Shown here one piece after another: positions 1 to 11,830 of a stretch of 64,000 nt of DNA. Source of the stretch: Ursus arctos (Eukaryota; Chordata; Mammalia; Carnivora; Ursidae); the NCBI RefSeq assembly GCF_023065955.2, contig NW_026622874.1, positions 6,864,001 to 6,928,000 on the forward strand. Direction: 5' to 3'. The position numbers and the translations under genes were made by a program. Each line of letters begins with the position of its first letter. The first letter of the stretch is position 1. The notes beneath the pieces were generated by a model. That model worked only from the letters and a program-made list of their open reading frames with translations. It searched no databases and was not told the DNA's origin.

Positions 1-60
1 CCAGGATCATGACCTGAGCCGAAGGCAGACGCTTAACCAACTGAGCCACCCAGGCATCCC
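1..60 (-). mobile_element. Can-SINE, truncated by window start
   Basis: The tRNA-like head of a carnivoran SINE in reverse orientation, ending in the complement of the GCCTGGGTGGCTCAGT head. The tail lies outside the window. Confidence 0.85.
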
Positions 61-90
61 AAACATATATATTTCAAAGAAATGAAGAGG

Positions 91-239
91 GGTACTTGGG
101 TGGCTCAGTTGGGCGTCTGACTCTTGATTTCGGCTCAGGTCGTGATCTCAGGGTCGTGAGACCTCGTCAGGGGCTCCGTGCTGGGCATGGAGTCTGCTTA
201 AGATTCTCTCTCTCACACCCTTTCCGGAAAAAAAAAAAG
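91..239 (+). mobile_element. Can-SINE
   Basis: Starts with a diverged GGTACTTGGGTGGCTCAG head, continues through the GGTCGTGATCTCAGGGTCGTGAG internal region (seen at 140-160) and ends in a short pyrimidine tract and poly-A. Diverged, so not among the youngest copies. Confidence 0.85.
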
Positions 240-2179
240 TCTCCAGGTTATTTCTAGATGTGGTCTCTTCTTTAATAGTTCATAGTATTGGGTGACACAT
301 TTTAGGTTAGAAGACTGGCCTTTATTTTAGACCATTATTCTCCTGTTACTTGTTGCTTCTTTCCTGTGCTCGGTTCCTATGGAACTTGAGTTTCCTGTTG
401 TGTCCAGTGTGCCGTGTGCCACTCTTTGTGTGCTCATTAATTCAACAATTAGGTTTTTCCTGTAGAGAAATCTTCCTCAGATTGGACCTGGCCATGCTTG
501 CTTGCTTTGGTCTTAGAAACATGCATACGCAAGCTAGGCTCAGCGTATCTTCAGTTTCTTTCATGGGAACACAGTTCCTCTGATGCCTCAACTTGTCTCT
601 TTACAAATACTCATTTTCTTAGGATCTCCGCTCATGCAGGAGCCAAGGTCTAGGGTGGGGTAGATGTGTAGGAGATTCACTGGGGGCCGGTGCGGGAGAG
701 GGACTCCCCTGGAAGGCCAGGGAAGAAGGAAGGATAGTGTAGGAAGAGTCCCAGCCTGCAGTGCATTTCAGGGAATGTTCGTCCAGGCCAATGAAGGGCC
801 CTTCAGTTAAAGTCACCTGCCGGAATCCAGCACCTTGCTGGCCGGGCCAGCCTTCACACCGCCACTGCACTAACTGGCTAGAAAGCGACCGCAGAAAGCG
901 TGGCCTGGGTGTGAGCCTGGTGCACCCGGAGGGGCACCCATCACGCTCCTGTGGGCAATCTCTGTGCTCTCTGCCTGTGACAGTGAGGTTTTCCCATTGC
1001 TTCGGGAGTGTTACTTTTCTAGTTGTTGAAAATGGGTGCATGTGCCCATCTTGGCAAGCATGCTTAAAGGGGGAAGGGGAAAGTTGAGACTTCGTGGGGG
1101 TTTCCTCTGTCAGGTCTGAGATGCTTTCACATGGGGGAGAGTCAGACAGCCAGAGCCGAAGACTTGGTTTTCTGAATGGCAGCATGAAGCTGGCTGGGCC
1201 AGCGCCCTTCCCCCAGTGGCCCCGCCGCCCCTTCGGCTTGTCTGGCGAAGGGAGAAGTCCGCAGTTCTGCAATTGCCCTTTTCTTGGAGCATGAAAGGCT
1301 GGAAGCAGGGGGTTCGCATCCTCACGGCCCTGCGCGGGGATGCCCGTGGCCTTGTGCCCTGGCTCCTCTTTGCCTGCACTTTGATAGAACCTCCTTGTCC
1401 CGTTCCTTCGGTCACTTCAAGGGGACTTGGCAAGTCCCACCTTCCGTGGGCTGAGGTTACCCGTCGCGCCGGCCTGTTAGTGGATTTTCTAGCTCAGAGG
1501 TGCCCCGTCCAGTGACTTAACACCAGCTCTGGGTTCTAGGCTGACTCTGATCAGAACCGGGGAGGTACCGAGTGTTAGGCTTGTGGCACTGCTCTTGGGT
1601 CTGAACTCAAACATGGGGACGGACATCGTGGCTTCCGGGGGGCTGAGCTCAGCCACCTGCCCATCGCCCCGTGTCTGAGGGAGAAGTCTGGTTCAGGCTG
1701 TGCATGTCTACTCTCTGCCGTGGGCAATTCAGTGTCAGAGTCAAAAAATGCTACGTGGTGTTAACCTTTTCATTCGTCTCCAGAAGTTCCCATTCGAGTA
1801 TAAATTAATAAATCCGAGGGCAGCCAAAGTGCCAACAGGAATGGGAGTCCTCTAGAAAGGGTTCTGTTTTCCACCACCACCAGCCATCAGAAACACTACT
1901 GATCTCGGTGGGGAAGGCAGGCTCCCCCCGTTGCCAGTAGAGGGAGCTGGGCACTACCAAACGGGGTTCGAAGCTGGGGCAGCGGAGGGTCCTTAAGACC
2001 AGCAGCACCGCACACAGAATAAGTGGCCACGTGGATGGTTTGGTCTGGATCTGACCGGACTCTGTCCTTTCTGACTCTCAGATCCTCGTGTTTTGCTTGT
2101 GCTCTCCCTCTGCAGAGGAGAACACATCACTTACAGGCTTGCTGAGTGTCCCCTAACAGTACCACCTCTAACAAACAAT

Positions 2180-2180
<1 letters not shown>
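240..2180. other. Intergenic, no gene recognised
   Basis: About 1.9 kb without a recognisable gene, conserved protein similarity or complete repeat. Several open frames of 60-217 codons on both strands have no domain, signal peptide or family resemblance and look like chance GC-rich frames. Confidence 0.5.
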
Positions 2181-2220
<40 letters not shown>

Positions 2221-2221
2221 G
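2181..2221. repeat. (ATCT)n tetranucleotide microsatellite
   Basis: About ten perfect CTAT/ATCT units directly abutting a reverse-oriented SINE. Likely polymorphic in length. Confidence 0.95.
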
Positions 2222-2229
2222 CAGTGGGT

Positions 2230-2398
2230 AGGATTTTTTTTTTTAATTCATTTGAGAGATAGAGAAAGAGAGGGAGGACAAACCAGAGAGAGAGGGAGAA
2301 GCAGGGGAGCCCGATGCAGGACTCGATCCCAGGAACCCCGGGATCATGACCCAAGCCGAAGGCAGATGCTTCACTGACTGAGCCTCCCAGGCGCCCCA
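2230..2398 (-). mobile_element. Can-SINE
   Basis: Reverse-oriented element: T-run, GAGAGAGAGGGAGAAGC tail region, then the complement of the tRNA-like head ending in CAGGCGCCCC. Confidence 0.92.
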
Positions 2399-3387
2399 AA
2401 CAGTTCTTTCCAAATCGCTTGCTTTTGTGTTCTAAAACATATTTTTTTGGGGGGTGTAGCTGTGTTTTGTACAGTTCTGACATAGGTATTTCTGCCCGAG
2501 CCCCTCGTGTCTCTTCAGTGGGAAAGGTGTGCCCTGATGCGATGTTCCAGCTCATTACTCCTGCGCGGGTGGCCCCCAAGTCACCCTGTCCCCTTCGTGT
2601 GCTGAGTGCTTGCCATCATCCTAAGCAAATGCCAGGACCTTGATTTGGAAAACAAATGTATTTGCATAAAATATCTTTGCTATCTCTTTGTGTATCAGAG
2701 TTCCACCCAAGATGCTATTTATACAAATAGGGTTTACCGATAAAAACAATTTTGAAAGCTTCTAGGCGTAATTCTTTGTATCTTTATTTTGGAAACATGA
2801 TTTTTGGGAAAATGGGTAGTCCCGAGCTGAGTAAAGATGATGCCGAGATAGAAGCCTGAAATATTGTAACTCTTGTGGAGAGAGGCCAGATGTAAAAAAT
2901 CGTATGCAAAGAAGGCAACATCATTATGTGAAAACAAAGATGATGCCTGGGGAAGACCGCCCGTGAGGCCGTACAGGTTACTGTTTCCCCAGGTCGTCCG
3001 TGGGGGATCGGAAGCGGACCATTTCCCCCTCTTCCCAATCTCCTGTACTCCCTAAACAATCCATGATCAGCCTCCTCGTGTAATAAGGAGACATGTTAAG
3101 GCTCCTGTACGGGAACACGTCCCTGTGGTTTGGTTCCGTTTTATTCAACAGACGCCCGTGAGCGCCTGCCCCGCGCTCTGCTCTACTCGGCCGTGGGATG
3201 CCCCTCTCCCGGACGGGGCTCAGGGCTGCTAGCAAAAGCAGGTGTCCGCAGTGTGGCTGCAGTGGTTTCAGACACAGAAGGCCAATGATGGGCGTATTCA
3301 TGGGGGGTCGTGGGATGCAGGAGGAATGACTCTGTCCCTCTGGCAGAGTGAGGCAGGGTCACTGGGGAGGTGACTTGGGCCCAGGGT
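2399..3387. other. Intergenic, no gene recognised
   Basis: Mixed AT-rich sequence without a recognised repeat or gene. Confidence 0.45.
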
Positions 3388-3587
3388 CTTTTTTTTATTT
3401 TCAAGATTTTATTTATTTATTTGAGAGAGAGAGAGCATAAGCAGGGGGAGAGGCAGAGGGAGAGGGAGAGGGAGAAGCAGACTCCCCATTGAGCAGGAAG
3501 CCCGATGTGGGGCTCAATCCCGGGATCCTGGGATCATGACCTGAGCTGAAAGCAGATGCTTCACCGACGGAGCCACCCCGGCACCCC
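3388..3587 (-). mobile_element. Can-SINE
   Basis: Full-length reverse-oriented SINE: T-rich start, (TTTA) repeats, GAGAGAGAGAG block, head ending CCCCGGCACCCC. Confidence 0.92.
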
Positions 3588-3787
3588 TGGGCCCCGGGTC
3601 TTTAAAGATACTCTCCTGCCCCTGGCAGAACATGGCTCTGAAATGAGGGGGTTCGTAAGAAGCAGCCCTGCATGCCACACCATGACCTCCTGTCCACTGG
3701 GAGTGCCCAGGCCTGAGGAGGGGAGCTTAGCTGCTGCCCTTGGCCCCCAGAGCCCCCAGCAGACCCTCCCAGTCCTCCCCAGATAAA

Positions 3788-3985
3788 CAAACGCTGTGCA
3801 AACACCTTATCTAATTTGCTGCTCACAAAACCCTTCAGAGTAGACACTGTTCACCCCCCGTGTTACCGGAGCCTCAGAGCACCGAGGCTTTCAAACACTA
3901 AATACCCAGCCCGGAGAGGGCAGAGCTGGGGCTGAAGCAGAGGACCTCTGGCTCGCAGCCTGTGCTCTTCCAGCACCTTCAGCCC
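3788..3985 (-). mobile_element. MIR-type SINE remnant
   Basis: Ancient mammal-wide repeat signature in reverse: a run resembling 'ctcacaaaaccct...agagtag', followed by 'gagcctcagagcaccgagg' and 'cagagctggggctgaa'. Heavily diverged. Confidence 0.55.
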
Positions 3986-4973
3986 TCCTCGCCTGCCAGC
4001 CCTCCCCGAGCCCAGCCGGCTTCTCTCTCCGCAGAATGGCCCCCGTGCACCACTCCGGTGAGGCCAGGTCCAGCCCCGGGGCCAGAGGACGATCTGGCCT
4101 CTTAGGATCTCTGCATCGCCCTCTGCCTCTGTTGGGCCCCTCCCTGAGGATGGAGAATTCTCTCCATCGCTGTCGGACGGCTTAGTGTCTCCCTCTCAGG
4201 AGCACCCACCTGGTGTGGACAGTGGCGTTCGGCTGGCTGACCGGCTGGGCCCAGCTGTGGGGAGCAGAGACGCACGGCTCTTTCAACCTCTATGAGCCCC
4301 ACGTCCCTTACTTGTAAAATAGGGACCCTAGTCCCTGCCTCCTAAGGGGGTCTTAGGGTTCAACGAGGCCCTTCCCCAAAACACCCCTCCTGGGGACTAG
4401 ATTTATGACCCTGTGCTGTCAGACCAAAGCCCGGGAGCGGGGAGCAGGTGGGGCTTGCTGACCAGACCCCACCGGATCAACAGCCACTGTGGACGTGGAT
4501 TTGACGCCGGCTGTCCTGCGCCCCGACACATGCTCGGCTTGCAGACGTGCGGTGGCCTTACATGTGGGCTTTTAAATCTTCTTGTTGAAAAAAATGATAT
4601 ATCGTTTTGAAGACAACAGTGTGAAAGACAGTTCTGAAAATTCAAACATCAAAGGGCGCGCTCACACCATCTGTCTTGGAATGCTTTCTGGTTCCTCTCG
4701 TATTCCGTCATTGTCATTGGTCAGTGGGTCAGAAACATATTGACCTTCCCCTCTGCGTCCCCCTAAAGCATCCATGGCTGAGCTCTGAGTGACCTGGTGG
4801 GCTAATCTGCCCACCGCCCATCCCACTGAAGCTGCCCAGTCAGGCCTCTGCCCCGCCGACAGGCCGCCCCGTACCGTGGGCGCGGAAGGTCCCTCTGCCT
4901 CCTCTCTTGGACCTAGTTACTGCCGTCCATCCTCCACTCAGCAGGTGGAATTATCTCTTAAAATGAGTTTTCT
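3986..4973. other. Intergenic, no gene recognised
   Basis: GC-rich unique-looking sequence with no coding or splice pattern that I can assign. Confidence 0.45.
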
Positions 4974-5144
4974 TGGGGTGCCTGGATGGCTCAATCGGTT
5001 AAGCGTCCCACCTGTGATCTCAGCTCAGGTCTCGATCTCAGGATCGTGAGTTCGAGACCTGCGTTGGGCTCCATGCTGGGCGTGAGCCTACTTAAAATTC
5101 TCTCCCTCTTTCTCCCCTTGTCTCTAAAAAAACAAATAAATAAA
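4974..5144 (+). mobile_element. Can-SINE
   Basis: Head GGGGTGCCTGGATGGCTCAA, internal GATCTCAGGATCGTGAGTTC, A-rich AAATAAATAAA tail. Confidence 0.92.
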
Positions 5145-5565
5145 TTAGTTTTCTTTTATTGTGGTAAAATATGCATAACATACCATTGACTATTTTGACC
5201 ATTTTCAAGTGCACGGTTCTTGGGCACCAAGCCCATTCAGGCTGGGATAGAACCATCACCCCGTCCACCTCCAGAACTCTTTCACCGTCCCAGACTGAAA
5301 CTGTCCCCATGCAACAAGGAGCGCCTCTGTGCCGGCCTCTGGCACCCACCACTATGCTTCCTGCCTCTTTGAATCTCCTGACCGGGAGGACCTCCTAACA
5401 GTGGAGTCACCTGGTGTTTGCCCGTCTGAGACTGGTGCATTTCTCAGAGTGTGAAGGCCTCAGGGTTCATCCACGTGGTCGCAGGGGTCCGGCTTGCTTT
5501 TTTAAGGCTGAAGAATATTCCATTGTATGAGTATGGGACATTTTGTTAATACATTAGAATTATCT
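5145..5565 (-). mobile_element. L1 fragment (antisense)
   Basis: Contains the L1 reverse-strand phrases 'gtggtaaaatatgcataac', 'ttttcaagtgcac', 'ccagaactctttcaccgtcc' and 'aggctgaagaatattccat'. A decayed piece of L1 ORF2/3' region, non-functional. Confidence 0.75.
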
Positions 5566-6640
5566 TTTAAAATGCGAATAAGATCGTGTCTCTTTTTTTG
5601 CTTAGCCCTCCTACTGGCTTCCCACGGCTCTGAGTTAGAGCCTTCCCATGGCCTGGGACCCCCTCCGCTGGCCCCTTCCCCTCACCCCTGTCTGCAGCCC
5701 CGAGGGCCGCTTCCTGACTTCAAACCCCCCCCCACACACACACACAGCGCCCTTCTGGGCCCCACACGGGCAGCTGCCTGGCCTGACCAGCCCTCCCCAC
5801 CCCCGTGCTGGCCCTTCTCACCCCAGACATGGCCCCTTGGGGAGGCCTTGCCAGTCACTCTCTCTTTCATGACCCTGTTTACTTCCTTCCCGTTATCTGG
5901 TTTCTCTGCTGTCTTGTTTATCGTCTGTCTCCTCCCCTGGAATGACCCAGGCCCAGGCCCCAGACTGTGTCTGGGTCATGGCTGCAGGGCTCGCGGGGGA
6001 TGTGCTGATGGGCGCCTGGGTGAAGGGGTGCCGGCAGGTGGTCTGGGGGGCGTGACCTGTTGTGACTTGTTGTCACCTGCCCTACAAGCTCATTTATAGC
6101 AGTGCCGGTATCGGCAGGCGGTCGCCTGGGGAGGGGCTGCCCTAGCTGGTTAGAGTCCCGGCTTTCCCCATCTCTGATCACGGCGGGGGGGGGGGGGGGG
6201 ACAGGGCCAGCCCCCCTTCGCCTCAACCCTAAGGAGGTGACCCTGCAGTGGCCTCATCTTCCCACTTCGTTGCGATTTTGTGCAGCTGTAGGAGACAGAG
6301 AAGCTAAAAACATTGGGTAAAGATAAAGAGCTTTAGAAAGAAACATATAGAATCTTTTCGCCACAGGAGACCAGAAACCAAGGGCAACATCATAACATTA
6401 TTTGAAGACTCTTCCCCAGAGAAAGGGCCGAAGTTCCATCCACCTGCGTTCAGAAGTTTGTGCTGGGGGAAAATCGATCCAATAAACACAAAAAGGAGTT
6501 TATTTTCAAAGTACATGTATCTGTAGAAACATGTAAAAATATGTCTTTAGGGAAAGAGGAAGGGACCCTAAAAGGGGGGCCCCTGGTTTACAGAGCAGGC
6601 CAGGCCTCAGCCATGTTCTACTCTCCACCTGTCTTTTCAT
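5566..6640. other. Intergenic with G-tract and local duplicate
   Basis: No gene recognised. Includes a C-rich/CA stretch near 5726-5750, a run of about 20 G at 6182-6201 and the first copy (6263-6335) of a 71-bp segment repeated at 7607-7677. Confidence 0.5.
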
Positions 6641-8000
6641 TAACGGTGACTTACAATAAACGTGTTACTGAACATAACATACACACAGAAGAGTGAGTAA
6701 GTCGTAATGTACGAGGTGAAGTTCCTACAAGTAAACTGTGTGACCAGCGCCCAGATCGAGGCTCAGAACATTGCTGGCATCTCCAAAGCCCCTTTCTGCC
6801 GGCCTCTGGGCTACACGTCCCGAGGGGAAGCGGGATCCCGGCTTCCGTAAGCGGAACGCGGAGTCCGTTCTCTTTTGCGCGTGGAGGGATGTGGAGTCGG
6901 CGTATGGTTTTGGGTAGGTGTCATTCGCTCACGTTTGTCACCGTGCAGCCTTCTGTTCATCGCGTAACAGAGGACGGATGGGCGTTTGGATGGTTCCGAG
7001 GTCGGTGGCCTTACCAGAAGCGCCGCTATGAACATTCTAGCACATGGTTTTGGCGAACACACAACGCTTTCTATTGGCCACACAGCTATGCTGGTCATGG
7101 GACGTGTGTACCGTCAGCTTTAGGCAATAGTGGCAGAAATGCCAACACTGGGTACTTTCTGTCCTTCTTAACAGTGGGATCGTGGTGGGACCGCACTGTG
7201 CGTTGACTTGCATTCCCTGATCCCTAGTGAGGGTGGGCATCGTTTCCCGTTTGTTGGCCGTTTGGACGTCCTCTCTGTGACTGTCTGTGCTGGTCTGTTG
7301 CCCATTCCGCAGTTGGATTTCCGTTCCGAGCGACTCTTACTGAGTCTTTATATATTCTGAATACGAGTTCTTTGTCAAATACATGAATTGTATCTTCTCC
7401 CGCTGTCTGGCTAGAATTTTTACTCTTAATGGAGGCTTTTGAGCAGAAGTCTCACATTTAATATAGGCTAGTTTATCAAATTTCTTCCTTTATGGTTAAC
7501 TCTTTTAGTTTTCTGTTTAATTAAAATATCTTTGATAGGTAAACATCCCTGATTTTCATATGGTTTAATTGAACAATCTGTTTTTTTACGATAGTTCTCA
7601 TCCCCCTACTTCATTATGATTTTGTGCAGATGTAGGAGACAGAGAAGCTAAAAATATTGGGTAAAAAGAAAGAGCTAGTTTTATGATAGTGTCTTATGTG
7701 TCTAAGAAATCTTGCCCTATCCTGTGTTCATTGAGACATGAACCCTTGTTGTCTCCTGAAAACTTGATAGGTTTGCCTTACACATTTAGGTCCATACTCC
7801 ACCAGAAATCGATTTGTATGTATGATGTGAGGTAGGGGTCCAATTTCATTTTTTTTGTATATGGATCCTTAATAGATTCAGCACTATTTGTTGAAAAGGC
7901 TGTTCTTTTTCTACTACGATGCTGCCCTACCTTTGTCATAAACCAAGTGTTCGCATATCCACGGGTCCTGTTTCTAACTCTCTTATTCTATTGGTGTATT
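6640..8000 (-). mobile_element. L1 fragment (antisense, degraded)
   Basis: Antisense L1 phrases recur: the 'cgctatgaacattc' region near 7025, 'ttctgaatacgagttctttgtcaaatac' around 7350, and 'cagcactatttgttgaaaaggctg' near 7880. Frame-broken throughout. Interrupted near 7607-7677 by a short segment that also occurs at 6263-6335. Confidence 0.75.
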
Positions 8001-8349
8001 TATTCCTAACCAATATCACACTGTCTTGCTTACACTAAAGACTTTGAAGACAAGTTGCCACTGTCGCTAAAAGTGGGGATATGACCTCTTGATATTTTCT
8101 GCAATAGGATGTCTACAATTATCCTTTTCCAACACGACAGTCTGGAGGAAATGAAACAATAAATACGGAAAATAATTAAATCCTAAGGAAGGGCAGCTTC
8201 AGACAACACTGAGTAGTCATTTTATAGCTTTCGTCTGAGTAGCTACACAAGAAAGCTAGCTTTGAAGATTCCCTGTTGAGGATTCTGGGAAACCCGTACC
8301 CTCATGTCATTGCAGGAGACTTAGAAAATGTGAACATCCTTTTGGAGTG

Positions 8350-8700
8350 GAACTAGGCAGAGTAACGAAAATGCTAGTACCATCTGCAAATTCACCCCCC
8401 ACCCCAAGGAAGTAGGTCGAAAGAGAAAAGAATCGTATGCACAGAGATGTTTATAATAGCAGTGTTTCCAATAGTAAAAACTGGAAATGCCTTTGCTGTG
8501 GCTGCAAAATTAAATCAAATACCTATGAAAATGGTAAGTATAGTAAATGTGTACAACAGGGACGAGTATGAAATTCCACTACATTAAAAGCACAATCTGC
8601 CAAACTTGGAGGTAGATTATCTTTTAAGATTTGCTGTTTACACGGATACAAGTTGTAAGGGCATGAAAAGAGGAAGGAATAAATACCTCATAGTGCAATT
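8350..8700 (+). mobile_element. L1 3' fragment (sense)
   Basis: Sense-strand L1 phrases 'cacagagatgtttataatagcag' and 'gtaaaaactggaaatgcc' (around 8440-8490), a degraded ORF2 3' end. Confidence 0.6.
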
Positions 8701-8703
8701 GCT

Positions 8704-8899
8704 GGGGGCGCCTGGGTGGCTCAGTTGGTTAAGCATCTGCCTTTGGCTCAGGTCATGATCTCAGGGTCCTGGGATCGAGCCCCACATCGGGCTCCCTACT
8801 CAGCGGGGAGTCTGCTTCTCCCTCTCCCTCTGCTCCTTCATCCCTGCACAGCGCATGCTCTCTCTTGCAAATAAATGAGTAAAATCTTTAAAAAAAATA
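8704..8899 (+). mobile_element. Can-SINE
   Basis: Nearly canonical copy: head GGGGCGCCTGGGTGGCTCAG, ends AAATGAGTAAAATCTTTAAAAAAAAT. Confidence 0.95.
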
Positions 8900-9110
8900 G
8901 TGCGATTACTGGATTGGCAGCAAAGCCAATGCACCCTGCTTCTGAGGAGCCCCCGGATGCTGGTGCTTTATTTCGTTTTCTTATCCCCAAACTCTGTGAA
9001 GTAGGTATCCTTTCTCCCCTTGTTGTGGGTCATCAGACTGAGTGTCTGTGGTTAAATAACTCACCCCAGGTTCTAAGCAGGCAGGTTATTGGCAGAAAGT
9101 TATCTGTTGT

Positions 9111-9330
9111 GGGGCGCCTGGGGGGCGCAGCGGTTAAGCGTCTGCCTTCGGCTCAGGGCGTGATCCCGGAGTCCTGGGATCGAACCCCACATCAGGCTCT
9201 TCTGCTATGAGCCTGCTTCTTCCTCTCCCGCTCCCCCTGCTTGTGTTCCCTCTCTCGCTGGCTGTCTCTATCTCTGTCGAATAAATAAATAAAATCTTTT
9301 AAAAAAAAAAAAAAGAAAAAAAAAAAAAGA
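9111..9330 (+). mobile_element. Can-SINE, bear-type subfamily
   Basis: Carries the GGCGCAGCGGTTAAGCG head and the 'ctatgagcctgcttcttcc ... cgctggctgtctctatctctgtcg' body, which I associate with arctoid (bear-like) genomes. Flanked by copies of 'gaaagttatctgttgtg', a target-site duplication, so a fairly recent insertion. Confidence 0.93.
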
Positions 9331-9439
9331 AAGTTATCTGTTGTGACACCTGAGCTGTGCAAAGAAAAACAAAGCAAAACAAAAATCTCATTTTTCTGAT
9401 GATTAAAAATAAATAAATAAATAAATAAAGCAAGCTCTC

Positions 9440-10110
9440 AGGAATTCTGGGAACTACAGGAAGAGTATAAAGATGACATTAAAAATCACCCAGATTTCTT
9501 CAACTCAGGAGTAATCACCGTGAACACATTGGTAAATTTCCTTTTTTCTTCTGTGTATGTTGACTGGAATCCTACATTAGAAACAATTCGATGCATTCCT
9601 TTTTAAATTGACATGGTGTGAGCTCTCCTCATGCCATTTAAAATTCTTTTTTTTAAAAAAGATTTTTATTTTAAAGTAATCTCTGCACCCACTGTGGGGC
9701 TTGAACTCATCACCCTGAGATCAAGAGTCACGTGGTCCACCGACTGAGCCTGCCAGGCGCCCCTTTTAAAATTTTTTTAAACATGAGTTTTCATGACTAA
9801 TAATTCATTTTGTGTATATACCATCCTTTGGTCTTTCTTTTGTTGGGCATTTATACTTTTCTTAATTTTTTTGTAGTTCTAGAAATGCTGTGTAGAATCT
9901 TTGTAGACAACTTTTACCTGAGTCTCACAGTATCTGCCTGGGACAGATCCTCAAAAGGGGACTTGCCTGGAGCAAGGCTCGGAATATTTTTTACGTCTTT
10001 AGTTCTTTTTCTTTTATTTGTATTGACGTCTAGTTGACACACGATGTCGCATGCACTCCAGGAGACAGCACGGCAATCGGGCGGCTCTCCCTTACCCCCT
10101 GCTCACCACT
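9440..10110 (-). mobile_element. Old L1 fragment(s), antisense
   Basis: AT-rich sequence with L1-like reverse-strand phrases ('ttttgttgggcatttatactt', 'ctagaaatgctg', and 'gacgtctagttgacacacgatg' at 10024, resembling the carnivoran L1 3' end). Interrupted by the SINE at 9648-9763. Confidence 0.5.
9648..9763 (-). mobile_element. tRNA-type short SINE
   Basis: A short variant whose complement holds a tRNA-like B box (GGTTCRAANC-like, around 9700) and the CCAGGCGCCCC end. Lacks the GAGAGA body of the main family. Confidence 0.85.
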
Positions 10111-10156
10111 GGTGCAGCTACTGGCTGTCAAGGCCACAGATATTTTTAAGGTCCTT

Positions 10157-10360
10157 TTTTTTTTTTTTTTTTTAAGATTTTATTTATTTATTTGACAGAG
10201 AGAGACAGCCAGCGAGAGAGGTAACACAAGCAGGGAGAGTGGGAGAGGAAGAAGCAGGCTCACAGCGGAGGAGCCTGATGTGGGGCTAGAACCCAGAATG
10301 CTGGGATCATGCCCTGAGCCGAAGGCAGATGTTTAACCACTGCGCTACCCAGGCGCCCCT
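10157..10360 (-). mobile_element. Can-SINE, bear-type
   Basis: Long T-run, GACAGAGAGAGACAGCCAGCG block and 'ctcacagcggaggagcctgatg', with the head CCAGGCGCCCC. The target-site copies 'ttaaggtcctt' lie on both sides. Confidence 0.93.
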
Positions 10361-10511
10361 TAAGGTCCTTGATACATATTACCGACTTTTCACAGGGGGT
10401 CTTCACTAAGCAGGTGCCTGTGGGATGCTATCTTCCCGTTGACCAGGGCTGTGCTGCACGGATGGGCCCTGGCTGAGGGCCCTGGGGTCAGTGAAGCAGC
10501 TTCTGGGATCC

Positions 10512-10718
10512 TTTTTTTTTTAAAAAAGATTTTATTTATTTATCTGACAGAGAGAGAGACAGCCAGCAAGAGAGGGAACACAAGCAGGGGGAGTGGGAGA
10601 GGAAGAAGCAGGCTCCCAGCGGAGCAGGGAGTCCGACGTGGGGCTTGATCCCAGGACCCTGGGATCAGGCCCTGAGCTGAAGGCAGACGCTTAACGGCTG
10701 AGCCACCCAGGCGCCCCT
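10512..10718 (-). mobile_element. Can-SINE
   Basis: Reverse copy with flanking 'tctgggatcctttt' on both sides (target-site duplication), a recent insertion. Confidence 0.93.
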
Positions 10719-10789
10719 CTGGGATCCTTTCTTTTCCTTTTTTTTTTAAAGCACTCACGTAGGGTTTTCCTGTTCTTTCTAAGTGCTTT

Positions 10790-10980
10790 ATTTTTTTTTA
10801 AAGATTTAATTAATTTATTTGAGAGAGAGAGAGAGCGAGCACAAGTGAGGGGAAGAGCAGAGAGAGAAGCAGACTCCCCACTGAGCAGGGAGCCTGATGT
10901 GGGACTAGATCCCAGGACCTCGGCATCATGATCTTGAGCAGAAGGCAGACCCTTAACCGACTGAGCCACTAGGAGCCCCT
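10790..10980 (-). mobile_element. Can-SINE
   Basis: Reverse copy. Flanking 'tctaagtgcttta' occurs on both sides (about 10777 and 10981), a target-site duplication. Third SINE in 650 bp. Confidence 0.93.
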
Positions 10981-11690
10981 TCTAAGTGCTTTATAAGTAC
11001 TAACTGATTTAACAGCCCTACAAAGAAGGCTCGGTCCTTCTCCTTGCTCTGTAGATGTGGAAGATGGCCCAGGGACAGGCCCAAAGCCACGTGATGTGTG
11101 GCCATGACCAGCATGTGACATCACCTGGAGGCAGGCGCTGGGGCCCCTCAGAAGCAGGGAGGGGTCGTTGCTGTGGGAAGAAGCCGGCATCTCTGGCCTG
11201 GGTCTCATGCACACATTTCCCGACTCATCGCTTTAGTTCTTTAGGCCCCGTCTTATTTGTTCAGGTGCCCTGAGCTTTGACGCTGTTGCCAAGCCTGGTC
11301 TCGTGACCTGGGGCCCACAGGCAGTCTGGCCAGTGTCCTTTGGGGTGGCGAGGAGGCCACTGGCTGTGCAGTCAAGGATGTGGCACGGCCGGCCGGGCCT
11401 TGAGGAGCTTAGAGCCGTGAGTCAGCTTGGGGGGCCTTTGCCCAGCCCAGAGGCTCGGGGGATGGCAGTCAGCATGCAAGGGCCCCCCACCCCAAGGGGA
11501 GGAAAATCTGAAACAGGCTGCTTCACACATCACCTGAGTACTGGGGGTGAGCTCCCCCAGCGCGGGACCTGTCTCTGGGTCCCCAGCCCCGAGGTCTGCT
11601 GATGGACGGATGCTCAGGGACTGCAGACAGGATTCGCTGGCCTCCCAGGAGGACCCTGCTGCTGGGATTAGGAGCTTGTTTACCCACAAG
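10981..11690. other. Intergenic, no gene recognised
   Basis: GC-rich unique-looking sequence. Nothing assignable. Confidence 0.45.
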
Positions 11691-11830
11691 ATGAAGGTGC
11701 AGCCTGGCTGGTCAGGGGCCCTGGGTTTGAATCCCAGTGGGGGTTCGAATCCCTCAAAGTCAGGCTGCATGACCTCAAAACGGAATTAGTTTGTGCACTT
11801 TGGCCTCAGTTTCCCTTCTGAAAGCCTCCA
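11690..11830 (+). mobile_element. MIR-type SINE remnant
   Basis: Contains 'gggtttgaatccca', 'catgacctcaaaa' and 'ggcctcagtttccc' in the order of the MIR core. Confidence 0.65.

Noticed and set aside
9648..9763. tRNA-like A/B-box sequence, possible tRNA gene
   Set aside because: Belongs to a tRNA-derived SINE and lacks a complete cloverleaf and terminator. The same applies to the other short SINEs at 20016, 32649, 41012, 47805, 51216 and 51645.
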